Part shown: positions 39,255-47,391 of the stretch, piece by piece | Layout of the letters: every line of letters begins with the position of its first letter | How positions within the stretch are numbered: the stretch's first letter is position 1 | Origin: Polyangiaceae bacterium UTPRO1 | GTDB lineage: Bacteria > Desulfobacterota > Binatia > UTPRO1 | NCBI GenBank assembly: GCA_002050235.1 | Contig: MWST01000043.1 | Location: forward strand, 1-64,000 | Direction: 5' to 3' | Length of the DNA: 64,000 nt | Made by a program: the position numbers and the translations under genes | Notes under the pieces: generated by a model | Database searches by the model: none | Told to the model about the DNA's origin: nothing | The model's input: the letters and a program-made list of their open reading frames with translations, nothing else

Positions 39255-40210
39255 CCCTAGGCTCCCTCGTTCGCGCGCTCCGCTTCGACGGCTTGTGGTG
39301 GCGGAAGTTCGCCTATCTCGGCAGCGTCTACGGCCCGGAGTGGTGGAAGCGCTACTCGCCCCCGTGGATCGCAGCGATCATCTTCCTCTGCGTCGGCCGC
39401 AACCGCCGCGGCGCGCTCGCCAACGTGCGCCGCGTGCTCGGACGGCGCGGCTGGTTTCGCGACCACCTCGCGGCGCTCGACGTGTTCATCGCCTTCGCGC
39501 ACTGCGTGAACGAGACGCTCGAATACTTCGGCCCGCGGCCGCAGCCGGTGCGCGTCGACGAGCCGCCGGAGGATCCGATCGCGGCCGCGCTCGGCCGCGG
39601 CCGCGGCGCGGTGCTCGTCACCTGCCACTTCGGCAACTGGGACATCGGGGCGCGGACGCTGGCGCGCTTCGGCTGTCCGTTCAATCTGGTGATGGCGCGC
39701 GAAGCGAACGAGACCACCGCCGCCTACGTGCAGAAGGCGCGCGAGGACGCCGGGGTGCGCGTGCTCCTCTCCGACAGCTCCGTCTACGGCTCGTTCAACA
39801 TGCTGCGCGCCCTCAAGCGCAACGAGATCGTGGCGCTGCAGCTCGATCGGCCGCTCGGCGGCGACGGCGCGCGCTTTGCCGACTTCTTCGGCGCCCCGGC
39901 CTGGTTCCAGGCCGGGCCGATCCGGCTCGCGCGTCTGACCGGGGCTCCGATCTTCCCGGTGTTCTCGGTGCGGGTCGGACCGCGGCACTACCGCATCGTG
40001 CTCGGCACCGAGCACCGCGTCGCGCGCCACGCCACCGTCGAGGAGATGGACCGCATCCTCGCCGACATCGTCGCCGAGTTCGAGCGTCTCGTCCACCGCC
40101 ATCCGGAGCAGTGGTTCCAGTTCGCGCCGTTCTGGCCATCGCCTTGCCGCAGTGGAACCGGCGTGGTAGCCGCGTCGCAAACTCGTCCCAAGGAGGACAT
40201 CGCTTCATGA
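39251..40210 (+). CDS. LpxL/HtrB-type lipid acyltransferase
   Basis: 319 residues of the lipid A acyltransferase family. The catalytic HxxxxD is at H126-D131 in CHFGNWDIG. VMAREANETTAAYVQKAR, NEIVALQLDRPLGGDGARFADFFGAPAWFQAGPIRLA and the terminal HPEQWFQFAPFW are family landmarks. It would add a secondary acyl chain to lipid A or another glycolipid at the inner membrane. GTG start overlaps the radical SAM stop; its own stop overlaps the next lipoprotein start (ATGA), forming a three-gene coupled operon. Confidence 0.88.
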   Translation: MTLGSLVRALRFDGLWWRKFAYLGSVYGPEWWKRYSPPWIAAIIFLCVGRNRRGALANVRRVLGRRGWFRDHLAALDVFIAFAHCVNETLEYFGPRPQPVRVDEPPEDPIAAALGRGRGAVLVTCHFGNWDIGARTLARFGCPFNLVMAREANETTAAYVQKAREDAGVRVLLSDSSVYGSFNMLRALKRNEIVALQLDRPLGGDGARFADFFGAPAWFQAGPIRLARLTGAPIFPVFSVRVGPRHYRIVLGTEHRVARHATVEEMDRILADIVAEFERLVHRHPEQWFQFAPFWPSPCRSGTGVVAASQTRPKEDIAS

Positions 40211-41094
40211 GAAAGTTCGTGTTCCTGGCAGCGGCGTGCGCGATCGTCGCCGGCTGCGCACCGGCCACGGTCGACAAGCGCGGCGTCCGCGCGACCGAAG
40301 GGCAGACCGAATCGACGCAGGTCGACGTGCTGCGCATCCCCTACGATCCGAACCTGCCCACGTACGTCGTCACCGTGGCGCCGCTGCAGGTGGCCGTCGA
40401 CGGCTCGCCGAGCGCGCCGCCGCCGCCGCCCGGCCGCCGCTACGGCTGGGGACCGTGGGGCTACGGCCTGCTGCCCGAGGGCCCGCAGGCGGAGGCGTAC
40501 AATCCGCCGACACAGGGGATGTCGGACCGCGTCGGGCGCGGCGTCTCGGCGCAGCTCGTGAGCGCGCTCGGCAACGTCGGCAACATCCAGATCATCGACT
40601 ACGACTACTTCCTCGCCAACAAGGGTAAGCCCGGCGTCCTGGTGAAGAAGGGCGAGGTCGGACCGCTCGTGATCAAGGGCAACATCACCGAGTTCAACGA
40701 GGTCGCCGAGGCGCAAGGCAGCGCCCGGGGCGGGAGCCTCGGCTGGGTCGGCGCCGGGGTGGCGATCGGCGGTGCGATCGCCGGCAATACGCCGGCGACG
40801 CTCGCCGGCTCGAGCCTCGCGCTCGCCAATCCGAGCTACAACAACACTAGGCTGCGCCGCACCGGCTCGGTCGGCATGGACCTGCAGATCCTCGACCCGC
40901 GCAACGGCCGCATCGTCGGCACCGCAGTCTGCGCCGGCACCTTCACCTCCGAGGCGGCGACGAGCGGCTTTTCGGTGTTCGGCATCGGCGGCGCCGACAC
41001 CGCGTACGCCGCGAGCGCGCTCGGCCAGGCGCAGCGCGCGGCGATGAACGACGCCACCAAGCAGATCGCGGCGCGGCTGGCCTCGGTCCGCTGA
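40207..41094 (+). CDS. CsgG/HfaB-like lipoprotein
   Basis: 295 residues. A lipoprotein signal ends at C17 (LAAACAIVAGC). Residues 100-200, with SDRVGRGVSAQLVSALGNVGNIQIIDYDYF and GPLVIKGNITEFNEVAEAQG, follow the CsgG pattern, the family that forms curli-type secretion pores. The Gly-rich stretch GGSLGWVGAGVAIGGAIAG lies where CsgG forms its membrane segment. No curlin or CsgE/F partner is visible nearby. It is coupled to the acyltransferase upstream. Its role may be outer-membrane transport or assembly, by family only. Confidence 0.75.
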   Translation: MRKFVFLAAACAIVAGCAPATVDKRGVRATEGQTESTQVDVLRIPYDPNLPTYVVTVAPLQVAVDGSPSAPPPPPGRRYGWGPWGYGLLPEGPQAEAYNPPTQGMSDRVGRGVSAQLVSALGNVGNIQIIDYDYFLANKGKPGVLVKKGEVGPLVIKGNITEFNEVAEAQGSARGGSLGWVGAGVAIGGAIAGNTPATLAGSSLALANPSYNNTRLRRTGSVGMDLQILDPRNGRIVGTAVCAGTFTSEAATSGFSVFGIGGADTAYAASALGQAQRAAMNDATKQIAARLASVR

Positions 41095-41121
41095 CGGTCT
41101 GGTAGCAGCAGCCGCACCATG

Positions 41122-41159
41122 AGCGCGGGGACCGTGGCCGACGCCGCGGTCCCCGCGCT
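41122..41159. terminator. 13-bp perfect hairpin between convergent genes
   Basis: The arms AGCGCGGGGACCG and CGGTCCCCGCGCT pair perfectly around a 12-base loop. It lies between the CsgG-like gene (+) and the BamE-like gene (-), so it probably ends both transcripts. No T-run follows on either strand. Confidence 0.6.
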
Positions 41160-41227
41160 GCATATGCTCCGGGCGCCACGGCGCGGGGCTTCCGCGCGGC
41201 GCGCCCCGGGACGGCGACGGAGCGCCG

Positions 41228-41653
41228 CTACTTCCGGAAGCCCGTCTCCTGCGGGTCGTAGTCGACCCACTCGACGTTGCCGCCCCGCTGGCCCCAGGCG
41301 CCGCCGCCGGTGAAGACGACGCGCCCGAGCCCTTTGTAGTGCCATTCGATGCGGGTCACGTCGTCGCCGAAGTACCAGGGGATGAAGGCCTTGCCGGTAA
41401 CGTATTGATTGCGGTCCGTCGGCTCGCCGAGGATCCTCACCACCTCGCTCATGGCCATGCCCTTGGTCACCTTGGCGAGCGGACTCGTCGCCGGCGGCGG
41501 CGTCGGGGCATCGGCCGCGGCTTCCTGCTTGCGCTCCTCCGCGGGCGGCCGCGTCGCGCCGGGCTCGCTCGGGCGCGTCGCGCGTCCGGCGCAGCCGACG
41601 AGCGCTAGCGCACAGCCGCCCACTACGAGCCAACGTCCATCGAAGTGCTTCAT
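41228..41653 (-). CDS. SmpA/OmlA (BamE)-like lipoprotein
   Basis: 141 residues. A lipobox LVGC puts the lipidated cysteine at C21. A Pro/Ala/Glu-rich linker leads to a small domain, LAKVTKGMAMSEVVRILGEPTDRNQYVTGK, with the GMxxxEVxxxLGEP pattern of the SmpA/OmlA fold. In BamE this domain supports outer-membrane protein assembly; many other lipoproteins share it. It stands alone here, converging with the CsgG-like gene. Confidence 0.72.
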   Translation of the reverse strand: MKHFDGRWLVVGGCALALVGCAGRATRPSEPGATRPPAEERKQEAAADAPTPPPATSPLAKVTKGMAMSEVVRILGEPTDRNQYVTGKAFIPWYFGDDVTRIEWHYKGLGRVVFTGGGAWGQRGGNVEWVDYDPQETGFRK

Positions 41654-41747
41654 GCTCTCCTCCTCCCCATGCGGTGGCAGTGATCGCGCACGACGCCAGC
41701 CGCGGCGCGCGTTGTCAAGCTCCCGGTCGCGTGCTAGCGCCTCGCCC

Positions 41748-42173
41748 GTGATCGAGGTCGCACGCTACCGCGTGATCTTCGGCGACTGCGATCCGATGCG
41801 GATCGTCTACTACGGGAACTACTTCCGCCTCTTCGAGATCGGCCGCGCCGAGCTCTTCCGCCGCCTCGGTCATCCGTTCGCGACCTACATCGCGCGCGGC
41901 CTCTACCTCGGCGTCATCGCGACGACCTGCCGCTACCACCGCCCGTCGCGCTACGACGACGACCTCGTCATCTACGCCGCCGTGACCGAGACCCGCGGCG
42001 CCCGCGTGACGATCGGCTACGAGATCCGCGGCCCGGACGGCGAGCTGCGCGTCGCCGGATCGACGACGCACGCGGTGATCGGCGAGGACGGCAAGCCGCG
42101 GCGCATCCCGGAGGAGTTCCGCGCCGCCCTGCGCGGCTGCGGGGAGACGCCGCCGCTGCCGCCCGCTTCCTAG
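41748..42173 (+). CDS. 4HBT/YbgC-like acyl-CoA thioesterase
   Basis: 141 residues with a hotdog fold. FGDCDPMRIVYYGNYFRLFE is the 4-hydroxybenzoyl-CoA thioesterase signature with the active-site Asp, followed by CRYHRPSRYDDDLVIYAAVTETRGARVTIGYEI. It would hydrolyse an acyl-CoA or acyl-ACP in the cytoplasm. GTG 41748 was chosen because it begins right at the domain. Substrate unknown; its neighbours do not form an obvious pathway. Confidence 0.82.
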   Translation: MIEVARYRVIFGDCDPMRIVYYGNYFRLFEIGRAELFRRLGHPFATYIARGLYLGVIATTCRYHRPSRYDDDLVIYAAVTETRGARVTIGYEIRGPDGELRVAGSTTHAVIGEDGKPRRIPEEFRAALRGCGETPPLPPAS

Positions 42174-42185
42174 AGAGCGCCCCGC

Positions 42186-42881
42186 CTACTCGTCGGCGAC
42201 GCCCGACGTGTGCAGCCCGCACTCCTCGACCCGTCCGTCGAAGCGCGCGCTCCGGTCGTCGCCGGCGGGGCTGGTCGAGTGCCAGTCGCCGACGCGGGTG
42301 AAACCCTTCTCCCAGAGCGGGTGCTGCGGCAGCCGGTAGTGTTCCATGTAGTAGTACACGTCCTGCGACCGCCAACGCAGGATCGGGTGCACCTTGAAGA
42401 TGCCGTCCTGAAAGGTCACCGGGTCGAGCGTGGCGCGGAACGTCGTCTGGTCGGCGCGGAGGCCCGCGATCCAGGCATGGGCGTCGAGCTCGGCGATCGC
42501 GCGGCGCATCGGCTCGACCTTGCGGATGCGGTGGTACTCGTCGAGGTCGGTTTCCCAGAGCTTTCCGTACTGCGCCTCCATCGCAGCGGGCGTCACCGCG
42601 CCGGCATAGCGCTTGACGTTGAGCCGCAAGAGCGCCGCCAGCTCGGCGGCGTAGTCATGAGTCTCCGGCATCAGGTAGCCGGTGTCGACGAACACGATCG
42701 GGATCCCGGGCAGCATGCGGCTCACCAGGTGGAGGATGACGGCGCTCTGGATCCCGAAGCTCGTGCTGACGATCAAGCGATGGCGGAACACGCGATCGGC
42801 CCAGGCCACCTGCGCCTTGGTCGCCTCCTCCAGCGCTTCTCGGTTGAAGACGGTCACCTGCTTCGCACTCGGTCGATCCAC
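42186..42881 (-). CDS. cysH: phosphoadenylyl-sulfate (PAPS) reductase
   Basis: 231 residues. It reduces PAPS to sulfite in assimilatory sulfate reduction, using thioredoxin. The PP-loop region STSFGIQSAVILHLV, VFVDTGYLMPETHDYA, KVHPILRWRSQDVYYYM and the catalytic ECGLH near the C-terminus are all present. The CC and CxxC pairs that bind the iron-sulfur cluster of APS reductases are absent, so the PAPS type is indicated. I chose the GTG at 42879-42881 because GGGAGGA lies 5 bases upstream; longer starts (ATG 42911, GTG 42935) are possible. No other sulfate-assimilation gene is nearby. Confidence 0.88.
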   Translation of the reverse strand: MDRPSAKQVTVFNREALEEATKAQVAWADRVFRHRLIVSTSFGIQSAVILHLVSRMLPGIPIVFVDTGYLMPETHDYAAELAALLRLNVKRYAGAVTPAAMEAQYGKLWETDLDEYHRIRKVEPMRRAIAELDAHAWIAGLRADQTTFRATLDPVTFQDGIFKVHPILRWRSQDVYYYMEHYRLPQHPLWEKGFTRVGDWHSTSPAGDDRSARFDGRVEECGLHTSGVADE

Positions 42882-42886
42882 TACGT

Positions 42887-42893
42887 TCCTCCC
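42887..42893 (-). promoter_or_regulatory. Shine-Dalgarno deciding the cysH start
   Basis: GGGAGGA on the minus strand sits 5 bases before the GTG at 42881 and favours it over upstream in-frame starts. Confidence 0.55.
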
Positions 42894-42955
42894 GCTCGCA
42901 TCGCATGGCATCGCCGAGTCGCCTGTGGCAAGCACGAGGTCGGGAGACCTCGCCG

Positions 42956-43342
42956 ATGAAGATGCTGCACACGATGCTGCGCGTGGGCGACCTCGATCGT
43001 TCCCTCGCCTTCTATACCGGACTGCTCGGGATGAAGCTCCTGCGCAAGAAGGACTATCCTGGCGGCCGCTTCACGCTCGCTTTCGTCGGATACGGCGACG
43101 AGGCCGACCACACGGTCGTCGAGCTCACCCACAATTGGGACACCGACCGCTACGATCTCGGCACCGGCTTCGGCCACCTGGCGCTCGGCGTCGACGACCT
43201 GCACCGCACCTGTGACGACCTCCGCGCCAAGGGTGTCAGGATCGTCCGCGAGCCCGGGCCGATGCAGCACGGCACCACTGAGATCGCCTTCGTCGAAGAC
43301 CCCGACGGCTACCGGATCGAGCTCATCCAGTTGCCGCGCTAG
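42956..43342 (+). CDS. gloA: lactoylglutathione lyase (glyoxalase I)
   Basis: 128 residues, close in pattern to E. coli GloA. It converts the hemithioacetal of methylglyoxal and glutathione to lactoylglutathione. The four metal ligands fall at the same positions as in the E. coli enzyme: H5, E56, H74 and E122. HTMLRVGDLDRSLAFYTGLLGMKLLR and EDPDGYRIELIQ are diagnostic. The start is divergent from cysH at close range and the stop overlaps the convergent radical SAM gene by 4 bases (the palindrome CTAG is shared by both stop codons). Confidence 0.93.
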   Translation: MKMLHTMLRVGDLDRSLAFYTGLLGMKLLRKKDYPGGRFTLAFVGYGDEADHTVVELTHNWDTDRYDLGTGFGHLALGVDDLHRTCDDLRAKGVRIVREPGPMQHGTTEIAFVEDPDGYRIELIQLPR

Positions 43343-44694
43343 GAGATCGTCGCCCAGGCGCGCTCGTGCGAGCGCAGGTAGCGGTTCACCTTCAGATTGG
43401 CGACGACGTAAGCGAGGCTCTCCAGGAGCTGCCCTTTCGGCGGGGGACTGAAGCGCCTGGCGATGTTCTTGAGCGAGTAGAAGCTCTCGTAGATGTGCTT
43501 GAAGCCGTCCATCATCTGCCCGGTCGTCATGCCGGTCGGCTCGATCAACGGCGATCCGTAATCGTAGCGCGCCCAGTTGCCGTCGAGGATGCGGCCGGCG
43601 CGCACGAGGTCGTCGTGGAACTTGGTGCCTGGATACGGGCACGGCGTGAAGAGCTTCAGGAACGACACCTTGTTGTCGAGCAGGAACTGCAGGGTGCGCC
43701 CGAAGGTCTCCGGCGTGTCGCCGTCGAGCCCTACCATTATGAGCGCGATCACCTGGATGCCCTTGGCGCGGAGGGCGGCGATGTCCTCGCGGAAACGCCC
43801 GGCCTGGTTGAAGTCCTTCTTGATGCCGTGGAGGCTCTCCGGGTTGATGCTCTCGAAGCCGATCGAGAGGCTCACGCAGCCGCTGCGCGCCGCGAGATCG
43901 AGGAGCTCGGGGTCGCGCGCCATGTTGACGGTCGACTGCGACGCCCATTTCAACCCCAGCGGGATCATGCGCCGGAAGAGCTCCTTGGCGGCGTCGGGAC
44001 GCGCGATCGGGTTGTCGTCGAGGAAGAGGATGCGGTTGCCGCCGAGCGCCTTGATGCGCTGCATGTCCTCGAGGACGTCGTCGACCGGCCGCGTCCGATA
44101 GGAGCGCTGGTAGTAGGTCTGCACGGCGCAGTACTCGCAGGGATGCGGACAGCCGCGCGAGAAGATCACCGGCCAGTGGAAGTACATCCGGTAGAGCGCG
44201 CTCTCGCGAAACGCCTGGAGCTTGAGGAGCGGCAGCGTCTCGTAGTCGATCGGCGCCAGGCCGGCGAGAGAGCGCCAGCCGCCCCGCGCCCGGTAGATGC
44301 CCTTCGTGCGCCCCTCGGAGAAGTCGGCGAGCAGCTCGGGCCAGACGTCCTCGGCCTCGCCGGCGACGACCGCGTCGGCGTGTCGCAACGACTCCTCGGC
44401 CGTGAGCGTCGCCCAGGTGCCGCCGAGCACGACGCGGCGGCCGCGCGACCGGAACTCGCGCGCGAGATCGTAGGCACGCACGATCTGCGGGCCCATCGCC
44501 GTTATGCCGACGACGTCGCACTCGCGGTCGAGGTCGACGTCGTACATGAGCTCGTCGACGAGCTCGACGTCGTGTCCCTTCGGCGTGATCGCTTTCAGGT
44601 AAGGAAGCGTGATCCCGCTCGTCCAGTACCGAGTCGTCTTGTGGAGGGCGCCGCTGCCATCGTAGTGCGTCGGCGAGACTAGGTAGATCCGCAT
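43339..44694 (-). CDS. B12-binding domain radical SAM protein
   Basis: 451 residues. The cobalamin-like domain (VVGITAMGPQIVRAYDLAREFRSRGRRVVLGGTWATL) is followed by the cluster motif CPHPCEYC near 180-187. LFLDDNPIARPDAAKELFRRMI and SIGFESINPESLHGIKKDFNQAG are conserved family features. The region GTKFHDDLVRAGRILDGNWARYDYG resembles enzymes of the HpnJ/BchE group that act on lipids or pigments, but the substrate is open. The ATG at 44692-44694 was chosen; further upstream is antisense to the acyltransferase. Divergent from plsC. Confidence 0.86.
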   Translation of the reverse strand: MRIYLVSPTHYDGSGALHKTTRYWTSGITLPYLKAITPKGHDVELVDELMYDVDLDRECDVVGITAMGPQIVRAYDLAREFRSRGRRVVLGGTWATLTAEESLRHADAVVAGEAEDVWPELLADFSEGRTKGIYRARGGWRSLAGLAPIDYETLPLLKLQAFRESALYRMYFHWPVIFSRGCPHPCEYCAVQTYYQRSYRTRPVDDVLEDMQRIKALGGNRILFLDDNPIARPDAAKELFRRMIPLGLKWASQSTVNMARDPELLDLAARSGCVSLSIGFESINPESLHGIKKDFNQAGRFREDIAALRAKGIQVIALIMVGLDGDTPETFGRTLQFLLDNKVSFLKLFTPCPYPGTKFHDDLVRAGRILDGNWARYDYGSPLIEPTGMTTGQMMDGFKHIYESFYSLKNIARRFSPPPKGQLLESLAYVVANLKVNRYLRSHERAWATIS

Positions 44695-44787
44695 CGGGAG
44701 GCCCCTAGTAGTCCGCAGTCTCGGCGAGAGCAAGGTCGCAGCACCGTGCTTGTCAGGCGCGCCGCGCCCGCTGTAGTGTCGCGCGCC

Positions 44788-45546
44788 ATGGGCCCGCTCA
44801 GCGAAACGCAAACCTTCGAGGCCGAGCACTGGCGCGCGCGTGCGCTCCTCAACCGTTGGATCTTTCGCGGCATGCTCTTCTCGATGGGCACGATCGCGGT
44901 GATCCTGCACCGGGTCCTTCCCTGGAAGAACGTCGCCTGGGCCTTCGCGCGCCTCTCGGCGCGCAACCTGGCGCGGCTCTGCGGCGTCCGCGTCCACGTC
45001 CACGGCCTCGAGCACCTCGACGGCCCGGGACCATGGATCTTCGCCCCCAACCACCAGAGCAACTTCGACATCGCCGCACTGCTCGGCCACCTGCCGGGCC
45101 AGAATCGCTTCGTCGCCAAGAAGGAGCTCTTCGCCGAGCCCGTGCTCGGCACCGTGCTCCGCACCATGGGCATGATTCCGGTCGACCGCGACAACCCGCT
45201 CGACGCGATCGAGCGCCTGAACGAAGCCGCCGCCGCGGGCTCGTCGCTCGTCATCTTCCCCGAAGGGACGCGGAGCCGCGACGGCCAGCTCCTGCCCTTC
45301 AAGAAGGGGCCCTTCATCGCCGCCATCCACTTGAAGCTGCCGATCGTGCCCGTGGTGTGCTGCGGCACGAGCGCGGTCATGCCGAAGGGCGGCTATCTTT
45401 CCATCGTCCCCGGCGACGTCGACGTGTACATCGAGCCGCCGATCCGCACTGCCGATCTCGGCTACGAGGACCGCAATACGCTCCGCGACCGCGTGCGCGC
45501 GGCGATCGCGGCGCGGCTGGCGGAAACGCAGCAGCGCCAACCCTGA
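44788..45546 (+). CDS. 1-acyl-sn-glycerol-3-phosphate acyltransferase (PlsC-like)
   Basis: 252 residues. The HxxxxD motif is at H89-D94 in NHQSNFD, with GMIPVDRD and VIFPEGTRSRDG as blocks II and III, and a hydrophobic anchor at about 25-45. It makes phosphatidate from lysophosphatidate at the inner membrane. The ATG at 44788 gives the usual length; an upstream start adds 14 residues without a site. A short gap separates it from the DsbA-like gene. Confidence 0.87.
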   Translation: MGPLSETQTFEAEHWRARALLNRWIFRGMLFSMGTIAVILHRVLPWKNVAWAFARLSARNLARLCGVRVHVHGLEHLDGPGPWIFAPNHQSNFDIAALLGHLPGQNRFVAKKELFAEPVLGTVLRTMGMIPVDRDNPLDAIERLNEAAAAGSSLVIFPEGTRSRDGQLLPFKKGPFIAAIHLKLPIVPVVCCGTSAVMPKGGYLSIVPGDVDVYIEPPIRTADLGYEDRNTLRDRVRAAIAARLAETQQRQP

Positions 45547-45552
45547 CCGCCG

Positions 45553-45560
45553 AAGGAGGA
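45553..45560 (+). promoter_or_regulatory. Shine-Dalgarno of the DsbA-like gene
   Basis: GAAGGAGG-type site (45552-45560) 9 bases before the ATG at 45570. It decides the start and exposes the lipoprotein signal. Confidence 0.75.
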
Positions 45561-45569
45561 TTTGCAACG

Positions 45570-46298
45570 ATGATTCGTCATACCTACGTGATCGCGATGC
45601 TGGCTCTAGCGATGGCCGCGCCGGGCTGTGCGCAGAAGAGCGACATCGAAGCGGTGCAGACGACGCAAAAGGAGATCCTGGCCAAGCTCGAGAAGCTCGA
45701 GAAGGACATCGCCGCGCGGCCGGCCGCCCCGGCGGCGGCGGCGCGCCCGCAGATCGACCCGAACAAGGTTTATCCGCTCCCGGTCGGCGACTCGGCGGTG
45801 CGCGGCCCGAAGGACGCTCCCGTCACGATCACGATGTTCTCGGACTTCCAGTGTCCGTTCTGCGCCCAGGCGGCGCCGGTGGTCGATCAGGTGCTGGCGG
45901 CGTATCCCAACGACGTCAACTTCGTGATGAAGCAGTTCCCGCTCCGGCAGATCCACCCGAACGCGGACTCGGCCGCGCGCGCCGCCCTCGCCGCCGGCGA
46001 GCAGGGCAAGTTCTGGGAGATGCACGACGACCTCTACAAGAACGGCCGCAACCTCACCCCCGAGACCATCAAGGGCATCGCCGAGAAGATCGGCCTCGAC
46101 ATGAAGAAGTTCGAGGCCGACTGGAACTCGGACGCGGTGAAGAAGCAGGTCGAGGAGGATCTGGCGCTCGGCTCCAGGAGCGACGTCCGCGGAACGCCGA
46201 GCTTCTTCGTGGACGGCAAGATCGTCCAGAACCGCACGCTCGACGGCTTCAAGGCCCAGATCGACGCCGAGCTGAAAGCGAAAGGCAAGAAGGGCTGA
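45570..46298 (+). CDS. DsbA-family thioredoxin-like lipoprotein
   Basis: 242 residues. The lipoprotein signal ends at C20 (AMAAPGC). A short coiled stretch (TTQKEILAKLEKLEKDI) and a Pro/Ala linker lead to a thioredoxin-4/DSBA-like domain with CPFC at 95-98, FVMKQFPL, the cis-Pro loop RGTPSFFVDG, and helical insert residues EQGKFWEMHDDLYKNGRNL. It is likely a periplasmic thiol oxidoreductase or isomerase anchored to a membrane. The partner is unknown; the small lipoprotein downstream may share its transcript. Confidence 0.88.
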   Translation: MIRHTYVIAMLALAMAAPGCAQKSDIEAVQTTQKEILAKLEKLEKDIAARPAAPAAAARPQIDPNKVYPLPVGDSAVRGPKDAPVTITMFSDFQCPFCAQAAPVVDQVLAAYPNDVNFVMKQFPLRQIHPNADSAARAALAAGEQGKFWEMHDDLYKNGRNLTPETIKGIAEKIGLDMKKFEADWNSDAVKKQVEEDLALGSRSDVRGTPSFFVDGKIVQNRTLDGFKAQIDAELKAKGKKG

Positions 46299-46320
46299 GC
46301 GGCTCCCGCCGAGTGCCCTC

Positions 46321-46809
46321 GTGACCGGCGCGCGCCCGCTCGTCGCGACCCTCGCCTGCGTCGCGCTCGCCGCGTGCGCGACGCAGACCATCGAGACCGG
46401 CGGGCCGCGCTCCGTCACCGTCGGCGGCAACGCCCTGACGGCGGCGCCGCAGAGCACGCACGGCTACATCGAGGGCGAGCTCCTGATCGCCTTCACCCCC
46501 GAGGGCGAGCGCGCCGTGGCGGCGGTGGTCGCGAAGCCGCCCACCAAGCTGCGCTTCGGCGTTCCCTCGCTCGACCGTCTGAACGCCAAGTATCGCGCCA
46601 CCCAGCTGATCAAGGTCGCCGACCTGAAAGGCGCCTACATCCTGCGCATCGCCCCCGACGCGAACGTCTTCCGCGCCGTCGAGGAGTACCGGAAGGATCC
46701 GCTCGTAGCCGCCACCGACCTGCACTACCTCTACCGTCTCCCGGCGCCGCAAGCTCCCGCAGCAGTCCGCACCCAGACCGGCCCGCTACGCCGCGACGAG
46801 CGTCGCTAG
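46321..46809 (+). CDS. stand-alone subtilase-propeptide-like lipoprotein
   Basis: 162 residues from a GTG start. The lipobox LAAC places the lipid at C19. The remainder, GYIEGELLIAFTPEGERAVAAVV, LNAKYRATQLIKV and AYILRIAPDANVFRAVEEYRKDPLVAATDLHYLY, has the GEL(L/I)VxF...LNxxY...A(V)xxYRxDPxV...P/HY pattern of subtilase (S8) propeptides such as the fervidolysin prodomain. No peptidase domain follows. It may be a free protease inhibitor or chaperone in the periplasm. It lies 22 bases after the DsbA-like gene, probably in one operon. The family link is by pattern only. Confidence 0.6.
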   Translation: MTGARPLVATLACVALAACATQTIETGGPRSVTVGGNALTAAPQSTHGYIEGELLIAFTPEGERAVAAVVAKPPTKLRFGVPSLDRLNAKYRATQLIKVADLKGAYILRIAPDANVFRAVEEYRKDPLVAATDLHYLYRLPAPQAPAAVRTQTGPLRRDERR

Positions 46810-46869
46810 TCGGCGTGATCGCCAGAGCGGACGGTCGGAGGAGGACCGGAGGGTTCGATGCCCCCGGGA

Positions 46870-47158
46870 CCACTTTTCTTTCCCGATAGTTAGAGGCGGC
46901 CACCGCAAAGGTTTGCGGGTGGGTTTGCGTTTTTGCCTCTCCGAGCGAGCGGATCAGCGGCGCTGCGCCATCATCGGCGATGAACTTGCCGGAGCTCTTC
47001 TCGATCTGTTCCACCGACGTGCCGCAGCACTCGGCGACCCATTCCAGGCTGCAGTCCTTCGAGAGCGCGACCGAGAAGTCATATTTGATCCCCATTCGAG
47101 TGAAGAGCGATGCCAGTTGGCGCCCGCGAAGATGAACCGGGCCGGGTGTGACGATCAA
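46870..47158 (-). pseudogene. truncated tyrosine recombinase (phage integrase) C-terminus
   Basis: Read on the minus strand from about 47120, SVALSKDCSLEWVAECCGTSVEQIEKSSGKFIADDG matches the end of tyrosine integrases, around the box that normally reads SLxWVxxYCGTSxxMIExHYGKYI. The catalytic Tyr position is Ser here (KSSGKF) and everything upstream of the last 60 codons is gone. Reading on, the frame has no family match. It is a dead remnant at the left edge of the defence island and probably belonged to the element that brought it. Confidence 0.65.
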
Positions 47159-47196
47159 GGATCACGGCGGTAACAGGGCGAGATCTCTCCGACGGC

Positions 47197-47391
47197 TCAC
47201 TCTCGCATGTCGGCCACGTGCGGCTTCTTCTTCGCCCACGCCGGGTCTTTGGTCGACGCGGCACGGACCGCCACGATCAGGTGGACCTTGTACGGCTTGT
47301 CGTCGCCGAGCTCGGCCTGCGTGCTGAGTCTCAGGTAGATCCCCTGCACCCACTGGCTCTGGGCCTCGAGCAGACCGGTCCGGTCTTTCAT
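47197..47391 (-). pseudogene. 64-codon ORF, likely C-terminal piece of a broken gene
   Basis: ATG 47389-47391 overlaps the stop of the next small ORF by ATGA. The product, MKDRTGLLEAQSQWVQGIYL then RLSTQAELGDDKPYKVHLIV, looks like genuine protein and ends KKPHVADMRE. I do not recognise the family. With its upstream partner it may be one gene split by a frameshift or internal deletion, or a pair of tiny coupled genes. Confidence 0.45.

Noticed and set aside
46850..46890. tRNA-like T-arm (GGTTCGATGCC...GGACCA) as an attachment site
   Set aside because: No acceptor or anticodon arm can be built upstream and the T-stem has a mismatch. It may be an integrase-linked att remnant, but I cannot support a tRNA.
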